Assembly (NCBI GenBank): GCA_030428105.1
Contig: JAUIBE010000012.1
Location: forward strand, 1-64,000
DNA: 64,000 nt
From: Gammaproteobacteria bacterium
Lineage (GTDB): Bacteria > Pseudomonadota > Gammaproteobacteria > Xanthomonadales > SZUA-36
Direction: 5' to 3'
Part shown: piece after piece, positions 26,032 through 35,929 of the stretch
Position numbering within the stretch: the first letter of the stretch is position 1
Layout: the number at the start of each line of letters is the position of its first letter
Program-made: the position numbers and the translations under genes
Notes under the pieces: model-generated
Databases searched by the model: none
What the model saw: only the letters and a program-made list of their open reading frames with translations
Told to the model about the DNA's origin: nothing

Positions 26032-27540
26032 TCACGAGTACTCGTGCCGCGCCGGCGTATCGGGATGCAAATCGTTGAGCGCAACGGAAAGGCCATTGGC
26101 GCTCACCACCCGTGCGTGCATGCGCTTCAGGCGCCGCGGCTCCGGCACACCACATGAGTGCGCGATGATCGCCACCTCTTTCATCATGTTCTTGGCGTAG
26201 TTGGCCACGCGCACCGACTTGTCTTCCGGCACCAATCCTCGCTGCAGGCGCTTGTCATGGGTAGTGACCCCCGTGGGGCAAGTGTTGCGGTTGCACTGCA
26301 GGGCCTGGATGCAGCCGAGGGCGAACATGAAACCGCGCGCGGAATTCACCGCATCGGCGCCAGCGCACAGCGCCCAGGCCACCTCGGAAGGGGTTACCCG
26401 CTTGCCCGAGGCAATCACCCGGATGCGCTTTTTCAGGCCATATTCGTTGAGCTTGTCCACCACCATGGGCAGTGACTCGCGCACTGGCAGGCCCATTTCG
26501 TCCATCAGCGGCAGCGGTGCAGCGCCGGTGCCGCCATCGCCGCTGTCGATGGTGATGAAATCAGGTGCATGCTCCACCCCGCGCTCGTGGATCAGGGTGC
26601 AAAACTCATCCAGCCAGCCATAGGCGCCGACCACGCACTTGAAACCGGTTGGCAATCCGCTGACCTCGCGTATGTGGCTGACCATGTCGAGGATATCGCC
26701 CACGCAATGGATTTCCGGGTGACGGTTGGGGCTGATCGAGGCGACGCCTACCGGGATGCCGCGAATCTCGGCGATCTCCTCGGTCACTTTCACCGCCGGC
26801 AGGATGCCGCCCTTGCCAGGCTTGGCGCCCTGGGAAAGCTTCAGCTCAATCATCTTCACCTGGGGCATTTCACCGATCAGTTTCAGACGCTCATCAGAAA
26901 GCCGGCCCTCGGCATCGCGCGCACCGTACTTGGCGGTGCCAATCTGGAACACCACGTCGCAATCTCCCTCCAGGTGCCAGGGTGAAATACCGCCTTCGCC
27001 AGTGTTCAGCCAGATGCCGGCACTCTTCGCTCCGTGTGACAGCGCACGCACCGCTGGCCGCGACAACGAGCCATAGCTCATCGCCGAAATATTAAAAAAC
27101 GAGCGGGTTTTGTAAGGCTTGCGCGCATACGGGCCAAACTCAATTTCGCTGAATTCGTGGGTCTCGCTTTCGAGCTGCGGAAACATGCAGTTGACGAACA
27201 GCACCGTGCCCTCGGGTCTCAGGTCCTTGGTGGAGCCAAAGGCCCCGGTGTTGTTCACGTCCTTGGCAGCGCGGTAGGCCCATGAACGCTGGGCGCGGTT
27301 AAACGGCAATTCCTCGCGGTCCATGGCGAAGAAATACTGGCGAAAGAACTCGCCCAGGTGTTCAAAAAAGCCGCGGAACCGGCCGATCACCGGGAAATTG
27401 CGACGAATGGCGTGCTTTCTCTGGGTGCGGTCGACGATGTACATCACCAACACCGCCAGCAGGCCTGTTCCGAGGACCACCAGGAAGATGGCGGACATCA
27501 GTTCCAGTGCGCGGATTACGAATTGCGGCAAATCACCCAT
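26032..27540 (-). CDS. Membrane-anchored FMN-binding glutamate-synthase-like protein
   Basis: A 502-residue protein with one N-terminal transmembrane helix (LMSAIFLVVLGTGLLAVLVM), then a GltS central/FMN domain (COG0069 type). Features include SAMSYGSLSRPAVRALSHGA, GEGGISPWHLEG, the flavin/substrate loop TIDSGDGGTGAAP and iron-sulfur cysteines in LQCNRNTCPTGVTT. The glutaminase domain and the NADPH subunit of true glutamate synthase are absent, so the name glutamate synthase would be misleading; reaction and electron donor are unknown. It is downstream of rluD-pgeF on the same strand with a 56-base gap and may be co-transcribed. Confidence 0.82.
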   Translation of the reverse strand: MGDLPQFVIRALELMSAIFLVVLGTGLLAVLVMYIVDRTQRKHAIRRNFPVIGRFRGFFEHLGEFFRQYFFAMDREELPFNRAQRSWAYRAAKDVNNTGAFGSTKDLRPEGTVLFVNCMFPQLESETHEFSEIEFGPYARKPYKTRSFFNISAMSYGSLSRPAVRALSHGAKSAGIWLNTGEGGISPWHLEGDCDVVFQIGTAKYGARDAEGRLSDERLKLIGEMPQVKMIELKLSQGAKPGKGGILPAVKVTEEIAEIRGIPVGVASISPNRHPEIHCVGDILDMVSHIREVSGLPTGFKCVVGAYGWLDEFCTLIHERGVEHAPDFITIDSGDGGTGAAPLPLMDEMGLPVRESLPMVVDKLNEYGLKKRIRVIASGKRVTPSEVAWALCAGADAVNSARGFMFALGCIQALQCNRNTCPTGVTTHDKRLQRGLVPEDKSVRVANYAKNMMKEVAIIAHSCGVPEPRRLKRMHARVVSANGLSVALNDLHPDTPARHEYS

Positions 27541-27596
27541 GACTTATCTGTCCTCAGCTTGAAGCTCAAATCTCAAAGCCAGCCGGCCCGAAAAAC

Positions 27597-28340
27597 TTAC
27601 TGGCCGTGCTCCAGCCAGACCAGGCTGGCCATGCGGCCGGTCACACCGTCACGGCGGTGCGAGAAGAATCGCCCAGCCTCGCTGAAAGTGCAAAAGTTTC
27701 CGCCGTACACGCGCTCTACGCCCAACCCGGCCAGGATGACGCGGGCAGCCCGGTAAACGTCCAGCAACCAGCGATCGCCGTGGCGCCGGAATGCATCGGC
27801 CACCGCCTTGCCGCCAACGGCGGGCGAAGCAGCGAAGGCATCACGCACATCGTCACCCACCTCGTACACGGCGCCGCTGATGGCGGGGCCCAGCCACGCC
27901 ATCAACGATTCGGGGGCCTTGTTCATTGCATCCACCGTGGCCTCGATCACACCACCGGCAAGCCCGCGCCAGCCGGCATGCGCCGCACCCACCCGGGTGC
28001 CCTCGCTGTCGCACAGCAGCACGGGCAGGCAATCGGCCGTCATGATCACCAGCACATCCCCGGCCTCCGAAGTAACCGCTGCATCGGCTTGCGCGCCTGG
28101 TTGGCCGCCTTCAACCACCTGCTTGCCATGCACCTGGCGCATCCACGGCGGGTGGCGCGGCAGTTGTGACGCCAGCGCCAATCGGTTGGCCGCGACGTGC
28201 TCCGGGTTATCGCCGCAGGCGTCGCCCAGGTTAAAGCTGTTCCAGGGCGCCTGGCTGACGCCGCCGTTTCGCGTGGTGCTGAGGGCGTGCACGCCATTGG
28301 GCGCTGGCCAATCTGGCCGGATCAGGGTGTCGGCAATCAT
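27597..28340 (-). CDS. pgeF: Purine nucleoside phosphorylase / peptidoglycan editing factor PgeF family
   Basis: A 247-residue multicopper-oxidoreductase-fold (YfiH/DUF152) protein with the metal-site motifs VHGKQV, TADCLPVLL and AAHAGWRGLAGG. Family members are reported to act on purine nucleosides and, in E. coli, to prevent mis-incorporation of L-Ser in muropeptides. Its ATG overlaps the rluD stop (ATGA), the conserved rluD-pgeF pair. Confidence 0.9.
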   Translation of the reverse strand: MIADTLIRPDWPAPNGVHALSTTRNGGVSQAPWNSFNLGDACGDNPEHVAANRLALASQLPRHPPWMRQVHGKQVVEGGQPGAQADAAVTSEAGDVLVIMTADCLPVLLCDSEGTRVGAAHAGWRGLAGGVIEATVDAMNKAPESLMAWLGPAISGAVYEVGDDVRDAFAASPAVGGKAVADAFRRHGDRWLLDVYRAARVILAGLGVERVYGGNFCTFSEAGRFFSHRRDGVTGRMASLVWLEHGQ

Positions 28341-29305
28341 TGGGAAGCCGGGGCGTACTTTCGCAGCGCCAGCAGCAACTCGTTGAGATCAGCCGGCAAC
28401 GGCGCCTCGAAGGTGCGGTCCTGCTGGTCCGCCGGGTGCTGGAAACGCAGCCGAAACGCGTGCAGCGCCTGGCGCTGAAAAGCGCCCAGCACGGCCACCA
28501 ACTCCTGCGAATCTGGCGCCCGTTTGCCGCGTCGCTGTGAGCGTCCGCCATACACCGGATCACCCAGCAACGAGAACCCCTCGCTGGCCAGGTGCACGCG
28601 GATCTGGTGGGTTCGGCCGGTCTCCAGTGCCACCTGGAGGTAAGTAAAGCCAGCGAAGCGCTCGAGGATTCGGAAGTGGGTAACCGCCGGCTTGCCGTTG
28701 TGCACCACCGCCATTTTCTTGCGATTGACCGGGTGGCGGCCGATGGGCGCGTCCACCGTGCCGCCGGAAATCAGCTCGCCGATGGCCACCGCGCGGTACT
28801 CGCGGCTCATCGTTCGGGACTGCAACTGATCCACCAGGCTGGTGTGGGCGCGCAGGCTGCGGGCCACCACCATGACCCCGGAAGTGTCCTTGTCCAGGCG
28901 ATGCACCAGTCCTGCACGCGGCAGTGTTTCCAGCGCCGGGTCCAAATGCAGCAAGGCATTGAGCAATGTGCCCTCGCGGTTACCCGGTGCGGGATGCACC
29001 ACCAGCCCGGCAGGCTTGTTGAGCACGATGACGTCTTCGTCAGCATGCAGTACATCGAGCGGAATGTCTTCGGGCTGCGCTTCGGTGGTGACCTCTGGCT
29101 CTGCGTCCAGGGCCAACGCCTGGCCACCACGCACCTTTGCCGTGGGCTTGGCGGCAGAGCCATCCAGGGTCAGGGCGCCATCGCGAATCCACTGCTGCAG
29201 GCGTCCACGGGAAAAATCCGGGAACAGTGCGGCGGCAACCTGGTCCAAACGCTTGCCCGCAAGGTCTTCAGGCGCTTGTGCTTGTAATTTGATGCGGTTC
29301 GTCAA
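28337..29305 (-). CDS. rluD: 23S rRNA pseudouridine synthase RluD
   Basis: A 322-residue enzyme with an N-terminal S4 RNA-binding domain (KRLDQVAAALFPDFSRGRLQQWI) and the RsuA/RluA catalytic domain, with the nucleophile Asp in LVHRLDKDTSG. RluD makes pseudouridines 1911/1915/1917 in helix 69. The start is TTG at 29305: no ATG exists near the family start, and the N-terminus aligns with the usual length. It is divergent from bamD across a 99-base gap, the order seen in many gammaproteobacteria. Confidence 0.94.
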   Translation of the reverse strand: MTNRIKLQAQAPEDLAGKRLDQVAAALFPDFSRGRLQQWIRDGALTLDGSAAKPTAKVRGGQALALDAEPEVTTEAQPEDIPLDVLHADEDVIVLNKPAGLVVHPAPGNREGTLLNALLHLDPALETLPRAGLVHRLDKDTSGVMVVARSLRAHTSLVDQLQSRTMSREYRAVAIGELISGGTVDAPIGRHPVNRKKMAVVHNGKPAVTHFRILERFAGFTYLQVALETGRTHQIRVHLASEGFSLLGDPVYGGRSQRRGKRAPDSQELVAVLGAFQRQALHAFRLRFQHPADQQDRTFEAPLPADLNELLLALRKYAPASQ

Positions 29306-29404
29306 TTGGCGTTGCCCATGGCCTGGCAGGAGTGTCGCACTGTTCGCAGTGTACCGATTCCGATATCATGCCGGATTTCCGCAAACCATCTCAAAAGCCT
29401 GTTC

Positions 29405-30235
29405 ATGTTGTCATCCCCAAGCGCGCTGCGCACCCTTAGCAAAAATATCTTCCTTGCCCTGCTGGCCGTGTTGGTGCTGGCCGGCGTCAGCGCCTGCAAC
29501 AAGAACAAGGACTACCAGGATTACCGCTCTGCTGCTGAATTGTATGCCGATGCCAAGGACTCGCTGGACAAGCAGAACTGGCGCCGCGCGGTGCAGGAAT
29601 ACCGCACGCTGCAAACCCGCTACCCTTTCGGCCGCTACACCGAGCAGTCGATGCTGGACCTGGGTTATGCCTACTTCAAGGCGCACCAACCCGAAAGCGC
29701 CCTTTCTACCCTGGATCGCTTTATCCGCACTTACCCGGCCCACGCCAACGTCGACTATGCCTATTACCTGAAAGGCCTGGTGAACTACGAAGAGAACCTG
29801 GGCGTGCTGGAACGGATGATGCCGCAACGTGTCCGTGACCGTGACCAGACCACCGCGCGTGATTCGTTTGCCGATTTCAAGGAGCTGCTGCGGCGCTTCC
29901 CGGACAGCCGCTATGCCGCCGACGCGCGCCAGCGCATGGTCTTCCTGCGCAACAACCTGGCCGCCTACGAGGTGAGCGTCGCGGAATACTACATGCGCCG
30001 CCAGGCCTATATTGCGGTGGTTAACCGCGCACGCTACCTGCTGGAAAACTACCCCGGCACCCCGCAAAGCGCCGACGCCCTCATGCTTCTGCACCAGGCC
30101 TACGGTGAACTAAGCATGGGCGAGCTGCAGGAAGACGCCTGGGCCGTACTCGAAACCAACTACCCCGACCACTACTACGTGCTGGGCAAGAAGAAGAAGG
30201 AAAGCTGGGCTTCCAGGCTGTGGCCGTTTGACTAA
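29405..30235 (+). CDS. bamD: Outer membrane assembly lipoprotein BamD
   Basis: A 276-residue lipoprotein with signal peptide and lipobox GVSAC (Cys31), followed by five TPR-like repeats (for example LYADAKDSLDKQNWRRAVQEY and SALSTLDRFIRTYPAH). BamD is the essential partner of BamA in inserting outer-membrane beta-barrel proteins. The ATG at 29405 places the signal peptide at the N-terminus; the 33 additional codons upstream lack signal character. Confidence 0.95.
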   Translation: MLSSPSALRTLSKNIFLALLAVLVLAGVSACNKNKDYQDYRSAAELYADAKDSLDKQNWRRAVQEYRTLQTRYPFGRYTEQSMLDLGYAYFKAHQPESALSTLDRFIRTYPAHANVDYAYYLKGLVNYEENLGVLERMMPQRVRDRDQTTARDSFADFKELLRRFPDSRYAADARQRMVFLRNNLAAYEVSVAEYYMRRQAYIAVVNRARYLLENYPGTPQSADALMLLHQAYGELSMGELQEDAWAVLETNYPDHYYVLGKKKKESWASRLWPFD

Positions 30236-30243
30236 TGTTCTGA

Positions 30244-30299
30244 GCGAGATGGGCCGTCCATGGCCCACTCGCATCTCGCCATCGAAAATTGCGATTTTC
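30244..30299. terminator. Hairpins between convergent bamD and nadE
   Basis: GCGAGAT (30244-30250) pairs with ATCTCGC (30273-30279) around an inner TGGGCC/GGCCCA stem. Next comes GAAAAT-TGCG-ATTTTC (30284-30299). No clean T-run follows, so termination in either direction is inferred. The rest of the 123-base gap holds short GC hairpins (GCGGGC/GCCCG, GGCGCA/TGCGCC). Confidence 0.45.
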
Positions 30300-30358
30300 A
30301 ATGTCTCGCGGGCTTTGCCCGTTGGCGCATCCTTGCGCCAAGGAGCGCATGCCGGGCC

Positions 30359-31990
30359 TCAACTCAATTTTTTGTCGCGAAAACCTGAGGTAATTGGGTA
30401 GCGCCGGTCGCGGCCGAAGGCGCGGGCGGTGACACGGACGCCGGGCGGGGCCTGGCGGCGCTTGTATTCGTTCTGCAGCACCAACCCGGCGACTCTCCTG
30501 ACGGTGCGCTCATCGAAGCCGGCCTCAACAATCCTGGTGATTGACTGGTCCTGCTCGACGTAGCGTTGCAGGATCAGGTCGAGGTCTTCGTAGGGCGGCA
30601 ACGAATCCTGGTCGGTCTGGTCGTGGCGCAGCTCGGCCGAAGGCGCGCGGGTAATCACAGCCTCCGGAATCGAAGGGGAAATCGAGTTTCGGTAGTTTGC
30701 CAGCGCGTACACCCGGGTCTTGAGGCAGTCGAGCAACGGCGCAAAACCACCGCACATGTCGCCGTAGATGGTGCTGTAGCCCACCGCGGCTTCACTCTTG
30801 TTGCTGGTGCTCAGCGGCAGCCAGCCAAACTTATTGGAGAGCGCCATCACGATGTTACCGCGCGCGCGGGCCTGGAGGTTTTCCTCCGCCAGGTCTGCCT
30901 CCCGCCCCTCGAACGAGGGCGCCAGGCACTCCAGCAACGCTTCAAAGGCAGGCTCGATGGAAATGCAGCGGTGATCGACGCCCAGCCCCACCGCCTGCTC
31001 CTGCGCAAGGTCGAGGCTGGTCTGCGAGGTGTAGCGCGAGGGCATCATCACGGTGTGCACCCGCTCGGCACCCAGCGCGTCGACCGCAAGGGACAGGGTC
31101 AGCGCCGAATCGATGCCGCCGGAAAGGCCAAACACCACATCGCTAAAGCCATTCTTGTGCACGTAGTCGCGCAAGCCGGTGCGCAGCACCTCGTACACCT
31201 CGGCCAGGCCTTCCTCGTGCGGCTCGGGCCAGTCGGGCAGTTGGAACTGCCTAGAGGCCGGGTCGAAGTCTGCAACTAACAAGGCCTCATCGCACAGCGG
31301 CCCTGGAGGGCTCAGCGAACCATCGCCGTTCAGCACCATGCTGCGGCCGTCAAACACCAGCTCGTCCTGGCCGCCGACGATATTGCAGTAAAGGCCCGGC
31401 AAACCGACTTCTGCATGCCGGGCGGCAAACATGCCGCTGCGCAATGCAAGCTTGTCGTAGTGGTAAGGCGAGGCATTGGGCATCAGCAACATCTGCGCGC
31501 CGGCGTCCCTGGCAAGCTGCGCCGGGGTGGGCTCCCAGGAGTCCTCGCAAACGATGACGCCTATCTTGACCCCATCGAGCTCCTGCACCATCGGCTCGGA
31601 GCCCTGGGCAAAATAGCGCCGCTCGTCGAAAACACCGTAGTTAGGCAATTCGCGCTTGAAGTACCGCCCCAGCAACCGGCCATCGCGCAGCCAGCTTGCG
31701 GCGTTGTAGCGCAGGCCGTCTTCTTCCCAGGGGTGGCCGATGACCACATCGATGCCCTCGACCTCGCGGGTGAGCGCATCCAGCGCGGCGCGGTTCTGGT
31801 ACATGAAACCAGGGCGCAGCAGCAGGTCTTCCGGCGGATAACCGGTAAGCGCCAGTTCGGGGAACAGCACCAGGCGGGCGCCCTGGGCCTTTGCATCGGC
31901 GATGCAATGACGCACCTTTCCCAGGTTTCCCTGGATGTCTCCAACCAGGAAATCGTACTGGGCCATGGCAAAGCGAATGGTTTCGCTCAT
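30359..31990 (-). CDS. nadE: Glutamine-dependent NAD+ synthetase
   Basis: A 543-residue two-domain enzyme. The N-terminal nitrilase-type glutaminase (about 1-260) has the Glu-Lys-Cys triad in FPELALTGYPP, RYFKRELPNY and VIVCEDSWEP. The C-terminal synthetase has the ATP-pyrophosphatase loop FGLSGGIDSAL and the STSNKSE motif. It amidates deamido-NAD+ in the last step of NAD synthesis, using ammonia channelled from glutamine. It lies 46 bases after sucD on the same strand. Confidence 0.95.
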   Translation of the reverse strand: MSETIRFAMAQYDFLVGDIQGNLGKVRHCIADAKAQGARLVLFPELALTGYPPEDLLLRPGFMYQNRAALDALTREVEGIDVVIGHPWEEDGLRYNAASWLRDGRLLGRYFKRELPNYGVFDERRYFAQGSEPMVQELDGVKIGVIVCEDSWEPTPAQLARDAGAQMLLMPNASPYHYDKLALRSGMFAARHAEVGLPGLYCNIVGGQDELVFDGRSMVLNGDGSLSPPGPLCDEALLVADFDPASRQFQLPDWPEPHEEGLAEVYEVLRTGLRDYVHKNGFSDVVFGLSGGIDSALTLSLAVDALGAERVHTVMMPSRYTSQTSLDLAQEQAVGLGVDHRCISIEPAFEALLECLAPSFEGREADLAEENLQARARGNIVMALSNKFGWLPLSTSNKSEAAVGYSTIYGDMCGGFAPLLDCLKTRVYALANYRNSISPSIPEAVITRAPSAELRHDQTDQDSLPPYEDLDLILQRYVEQDQSITRIVEAGFDERTVRRVAGLVLQNEYKRRQAPPGVRVTARAFGRDRRYPITSGFRDKKLS

Positions 31991-32036
31991 GGTCTACACC
32001 CCAGGGGCGCTTGCCCCAGGCCAGGTGGACGAATAA

Positions 32037-32912
32037 TCAGCCCTGCAGCCGCTCCGAAATGGCGCTGCCCAGGTCTACCGGTGAGCGCACGGTGGTCACG
32101 CCTGCCGCCTCAAGGGCCGCAAACTTGTCCGCCGCCGTGCCCTTGCCACCGGCGATGATGGCGCCAGCGTGGCCCATGCGTTTGCCGGGAGGTGCGGTGA
32201 CGCCAGCGATGTAAGCCACTACCGGCTTGGTCACGTGCTCGGCGATAAACTCGGCCGCCTCTTCCTCGGCGCTGCCACCAATTTCGCCCACCATGATGAT
32301 GCCGTCGGTCTCATCGTCGTCCTGGAACAGGCCCAGAACATCGACGAAATTCATGCCCTGGATTGGGTCGCCACCAATGCCGATGCAGGTGGACTGGCCA
32401 AGCCCGGCCAGGGTGGTCTGGTGCACCGCCTCGTAAGTCAGGGTGCCGGAGCGCGAAACCACGCCAACGCGGCCCTTCGAGTGGATGCTGCCGGGCATGA
32501 TGCCGATCTTGCATTCATCGGGGGTAATGATGCCCGGGCAATTGGGGCCGATCAGCCAGGTGTCTTCCAGGTCTTCAATCACGGCTTTCACCGTCATCAT
32601 GTCCTGCACCGGGATGCCCTCGGTAATGGCGACAATCACGCGCACGCCCGCGTCGGCCGCTTCCAAAATGGCATCGGCGGCGAACGGAGGTGGCACGTAG
32701 ATTACGGACGCATCCGCGCCGGTTTCGGCAACCGCCTGTTCAACCGTGTCAAACACTGGCAGGCCAAGGTGTTCCTGGCCACCCTTGCCGGGGGTTACAC
32801 CACCGACAATTTTGGTGCCGTAATCCAGCGCCTGCTGGGAATGGAAGGTGCCCTGGTTACCGGTAAAGCCCTGGCAGATAACCCGGGTGTTGCTGTCAAT
32901 CAATACACTCAC
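32037..32912 (-). CDS. sucD: Succinyl-CoA ligase alpha subunit
   Basis: A 291-residue subunit with the CoA-binding Rossmann domain ([20 protein letters not shown]) and the phospho-histidine in [10 protein letters not shown]. It joins SucC to interconvert succinyl-CoA and succinate with nucleotide phosphorylation in the TCA cycle. The start is GTG, preceded by TAGGAG at good spacing. It follows sucC after 22 bases. Confidence 0.96.
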   Translation of the reverse strand: MSVLIDSNTRVICQGFTGNQGTFHSQQALDYGTKIVGGVTPGKGGQEHLGLPVFDTVEQAVAETGADASVIYVPPPFAADAILEAADAGVRVIVAITEGIPVQDMMTVKAVIEDLEDTWLIGPNCPGIITPDECKIGIMPGSIHSKGRVGVVSRSGTLTYEAVHQTTLAGLGQSTCIGIGGDPIQGMNFVDVLGLFQDDDETDGIIMVGEIGGSAEEEAAEFIAEHVTKPVVAYIAGVTAPPGKRMGHAGAIIAGGKGTAADKFAALEAAGVTTVRSPVDLGSAISERLQG

Positions 32913-32934
32913 AATTCACTCCTAAGCGCTGCGC

Positions 32935-34095
32935 TTATGCAGCCTCGGCCACGACTTTGCGCGCCGCATCGTCCAGATTGTCGGCGGCGATGATCGCAAG
33001 CCCGCTCTCGTTCAGCATCTGCTTGCCCAGTTCGACGTTGGTGCCTTCAAGGCGCACCACCACCGGCACTTCCACACCCACTTCCTTCACCGCGGCGATG
33101 ATGCCTTCTGCAATCTCGTTGCAGCGCACGATGCCGCCGAAGATGTTCACCAGGATGGCTTCCACCTTGTCGCTGGACAGGATCAGCTTGAAGGCCTCTT
33201 TAACGCGCTCGGCGTTGGAGCCGCCGCCCACATCGAGGAAGTTGGCCGGGTCGCCGCCGTGCAGCTTGATCACGTCCATGGTGGCCATCGCCAGGCCGGC
33301 GCCGTTCACCATGCAGGCAATGTTGCCGTCGAGCGTGACGTAGTTGAGGTCAAACTCGCTGGCCTTGGCCTCGGTGGGATCTTCCTGGGCGATGTCGCGC
33401 ATGGCCACCAGGTCGGGGTGACGGAACAGCGCGTTGCCGTCGGCGTTGATCTTGGCATCCAGCGCCAGCAGGTCGTGAGACTTGGTGATGATCAACGGGT
33501 TGACCTCGACGATGCTCAGGTCTTTGTCGCGGAACAGGCGGTAGAGGCCGGCCATGATTTTGCCCAGCTGTTTGACCTGGGCCGCAGAGAGCCCCATGCC
33601 AAAGCCCATCTGGCGCGCCTGGAATGGCTGCAGGCCGGCCGTGTTATCAACATGCACCGTGACGATCTTCTCGGGCGTCTCGCTGGCCACCTGCTCGATA
33701 TCCACACCACCGGCAGCGGAACCCATGAACGTGATGCAGCGGTTGGCGCGGTCGACCAGGGCGGAAAGATACAGCTCCTGCTCGATATCCACTGCCTCGG
33801 CGATCAGCACGGTATCCACTGGCAGCGCCAGGCCGCCGGTCTGGTAAGTGCTGATTTTCATCGCCAGCATGCGGGTCGCTTCTTCGCGGACTTCATCCAG
33901 GCTGCGCGCCAGCTTCACGCCACCAGCCTTGCCGCGACCACCGGCATGCACCTGGGCCTTGACCACCCACATGTCGCCGCCCAGTTCCTTTGCAGCCTCA
34001 ACGGCTTCATCAGCCGTTGCTGCGACAATTCCGGCCGGAACCGGAATGCCGTAGTCGGCGAACAGGGCCTTGGCCTGATACTCATGGAAATTCAT
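32935..34095 (-). CDS. sucC: Succinyl-CoA ligase beta subunit
   Basis: A 386-residue subunit that starts [20 protein letters not shown]. It has an ATP-grasp fold ([19 protein letters not shown]), [13 protein letters not shown] and the C-terminal CoA-ligase domain ([13 protein letters not shown]). AGAGGAA lies 6 bases before this ATG, supporting it over an upstream in-frame extension that crosses into the pilS promoter region. It heads a sucC-sucD-nadE unit, divergent from pilS. Confidence 0.96.
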   Translation of the reverse strand: MNFHEYQAKALFADYGIPVPAGIVAATADEAVEAAKELGGDMWVVKAQVHAGGRGKAGGVKLARSLDEVREEATRMLAMKISTYQTGGLALPVDTVLIAEAVDIEQELYLSALVDRANRCITFMGSAAGGVDIEQVASETPEKIVTVHVDNTAGLQPFQARQMGFGMGLSAAQVKQLGKIMAGLYRLFRDKDLSIVEVNPLIITKSHDLLALDAKINADGNALFRHPDLVAMRDIAQEDPTEAKASEFDLNYVTLDGNIACMVNGAGLAMATMDVIKLHGGDPANFLDVGGGSNAERVKEAFKLILSSDKVEAILVNIFGGIVRCNEIAEGIIAAVKEVGVEVPVVVRLEGTNVELGKQMLNESGLAIIAADNLDDAARKVVAEAA

Positions 34096-34221
34096 CGAAA
34101 TTCCTCTGCGGAAAAGTCGGGTATTCTCTCGCGAATCCGACGCCTTTTCAAAGTAAGAGCGACATTTATGTCGCGAACCATGCCAGTCGTGGCCCAAAGC
34201 CCGCCGCCACACCCCCGGTGT

Positions 34222-34227
34222 TATAAT
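34222..34227 (+). promoter_or_regulatory. Putative -10 element for pilS
   Basis: TATAAT centred 25 bases before the pilS ATG in the 154-base sucC/pilS divergent gap. No clear -35. The predicted leader would be only about 15 bases. Confidence 0.4.
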
Positions 34228-34249
34228 CGCCGGCAAAAATGGGCCCCTG

Positions 34250-35902
34250 ATGACAGCAAAGTCGAACAGCAGCACGTTTCCACTCTCAGAGGCTCTCACG
34301 AGCCGCGTCATCAATTACCTGAACGTCTATCGCATGGTGATCACCGTGCTGCTTGGCGCCGGGTTTTTCGGTGGGGTCCTGGGCACCTCCACCGCCGCGG
34401 AGCACCCTGCGGTTGCCGGCGCGGTGCTTACCGGCTACCTGCTGTTTGCCGCGTTCCACCTGTTTAGCGCCGCACGGCCCAACAAGAATGTGTATCGACT
34501 GGCCCAATACTCGATGGTCACCGATATTTTCTTCCTCAGCATGCTGCTGCTTACTTTCGGTGGCCTGCAGAACGGCCTGGGTGTGTTGCTGATCTTCGCC
34601 GGCGCGCTCTCGGCCATCCTTCTGCCCATTCGCCTTGCGATGTTCCTGGCCTCGATCGCGACGCTTTCGATGATCGGCGAGGCGCTGTGGCGTGAGTACC
34701 CCGACCGCGGCGTTGAAGCGGTGCTTCAGGCGGGGCTTTACGGCGTCACCGCCATGCTGGCTGCGCTGGTTTCCCACCAGGTGGCGTTTTGGGCGCGCGA
34801 CTTCCGGCTGGTTGCCGAGCGCAGCAAGGCCACGGTGTCCGAACTGGAGCAGGTCAACGAACTGATCATCCGCCGAATGCGCACGGGCGTGATCGTGGTG
34901 GACAGTGATTGCAACGTGCGGCTGATGAATGAATCGGCCTGGTTCCTGATGGGCAGTCCGCCGGTGCGCCAAAGGCTCTTGAGTGACCTGTCACCACGCC
35001 TCGAACAAGCCCTGCTGCGCTGGCGACAAACCGCCTCGCTCAACAACAAGCAGGTGGTGCTGGAGCCCAGCCAGGCACAGGTCGTGCCCAGCTTCGTCTC
35101 GCTGCCCCTTGGTGACCGCGCCGGCACGCTGATTTTCCTGGCCGACGAAAACCTTATTACCCGCCGCGCCATGCAAATCTCGGTCACCACGCTGGGCAAG
35201 CTCTCCAGCAGTATCGCCCACGAGATCCGCAACCCGCTGGCAGCCGCCACGCACGCCGCGCAGCTGCTTGAGGAATCGCCCACCATCAAGCTCTCCGAGA
35301 TGCGCCTGATCAACATCATCCAGAAACAATGCAAACGGATGAACGGTATCGTCGAGAATATTTTGCAGCTCTCGCGGCGCGAGCAGTCTAAGCCCGAGAC
35401 GGTGGAACTGAACGAATTTCTTTCCGAACTGGTTGGCGAGTTCCTGTCTACCCAGAAGGCCAAGAACGTCGATTTCAAGACCCACTTCATGCCAGGCGAG
35501 GCGTATGTGTTGTACGACCGCAGCCAGCTCAACCAGTGCCTGTGGAAGTTGCTGGACAACGCCATCGACCATGCCTCGGGCACCAAGATTGTCCGTTTGC
35601 GCCTGAACATGCGCAAGGACGAACAGGCCGGATACTGCGTGATCTCGCTGGAAGACAATGGCCCCGGCATCGACAAGGCGCAGATCAAGCACGTGTTTGA
35701 GCCGTTCTTCTCAACCCGCAAGGATGGCTCCGGGCTGGGCTTGTACATTGCCCGCCAATTGTGTGAAGCAAACCAGTCGGAACTTACGGTAGACTCTGAG
35801 CCTGGGCAAGGTGCCCGCTTTCATATCAGGGTGGCGCTGGCCGGAGCCAAACCGGCCCAGGCCGAAGGGGAATCTGCTTCCAAAGCGGCCGCACCGGCGT
35901 AA
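34250..35902 (+). CDS. pilS: Type IV pilus sensor histidine kinase PilS
   Basis: A 550-residue kinase. About six N-terminal transmembrane helices (residues 22-185) are followed by a coiled linker, a PAS-like domain (about 205-300), the HisKA box [14 protein letters not shown] with phospho-acceptor His324, and an HATPase domain ([27 protein letters not shown]). In Pseudomonas, PilS senses inner-membrane pilin levels and controls PilR. pilR follows 27 bases downstream. Confidence 0.94.
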   Translation: MTAKSNSSTFPLSEALTSRVINYLNVYRMVITVLLGAGFFGGVLGTSTAAEHPAVAGAVLTGYLLFAAFHLFSAARPNKNVYRLAQYSMVTDIFFLSMLLLTFGGLQNGLGVLLIFAGALSAILLPIRLAMFLASIATLSMIGEALWREYPDRGVEAVLQAGLYGVTAMLAALVSHQVAFWARDFRLVAERSKATVSELEQVNELIIRRMRTGVIVVDSDCNVRLMNESAWFLMGSPPVRQRLLSDLSPRLEQALLRWRQTASLNNKQVVLEPSQAQVVPSFVSLPLGDRAGTLIFLADENLITRRAMQISVTTLGKLSSSIAHEIRNPLAAATHAAQLLEESPTIKLSEMRLINIIQKQCKRMNGIVENILQLSRREQSKPETVELNEFLSELVGEFLSTQKAKNVDFKTHFMPGEAYVLYDRSQLNQCLWKLLDNAIDHASGTKIVRLRLNMRKDEQAGYCVISLEDNGPGIDKAQIKHVFEPFFSTRKDGSGLGLYIARQLCEANQSELTVDSEPGQGARFHIRVALAGAKPAQAEGESASKAAAPA

Positions 35903-35929
35903 CACGATTAAAGCGATAACAACACTGGA

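Noticed and set aside
26032-27540. Calling this gene gltB (glutamate synthase large subunit)
   Set aside because: The glutaminase and GXGXG domains are absent and no gltD is adjacent.
34096-34249. Sigma-54 promoter for pilS
   Set aside because: No GG-N10-GC pair with TTGC context was found; only a sigma-70-like TATAAT is present.
33259-34467. 402-codon plus-strand frame crossing sucC and the start of pilS
   Set aside because: Antisense to sucC and out of frame with pilS; it crosses the divergent promoter region and has no family similarity.
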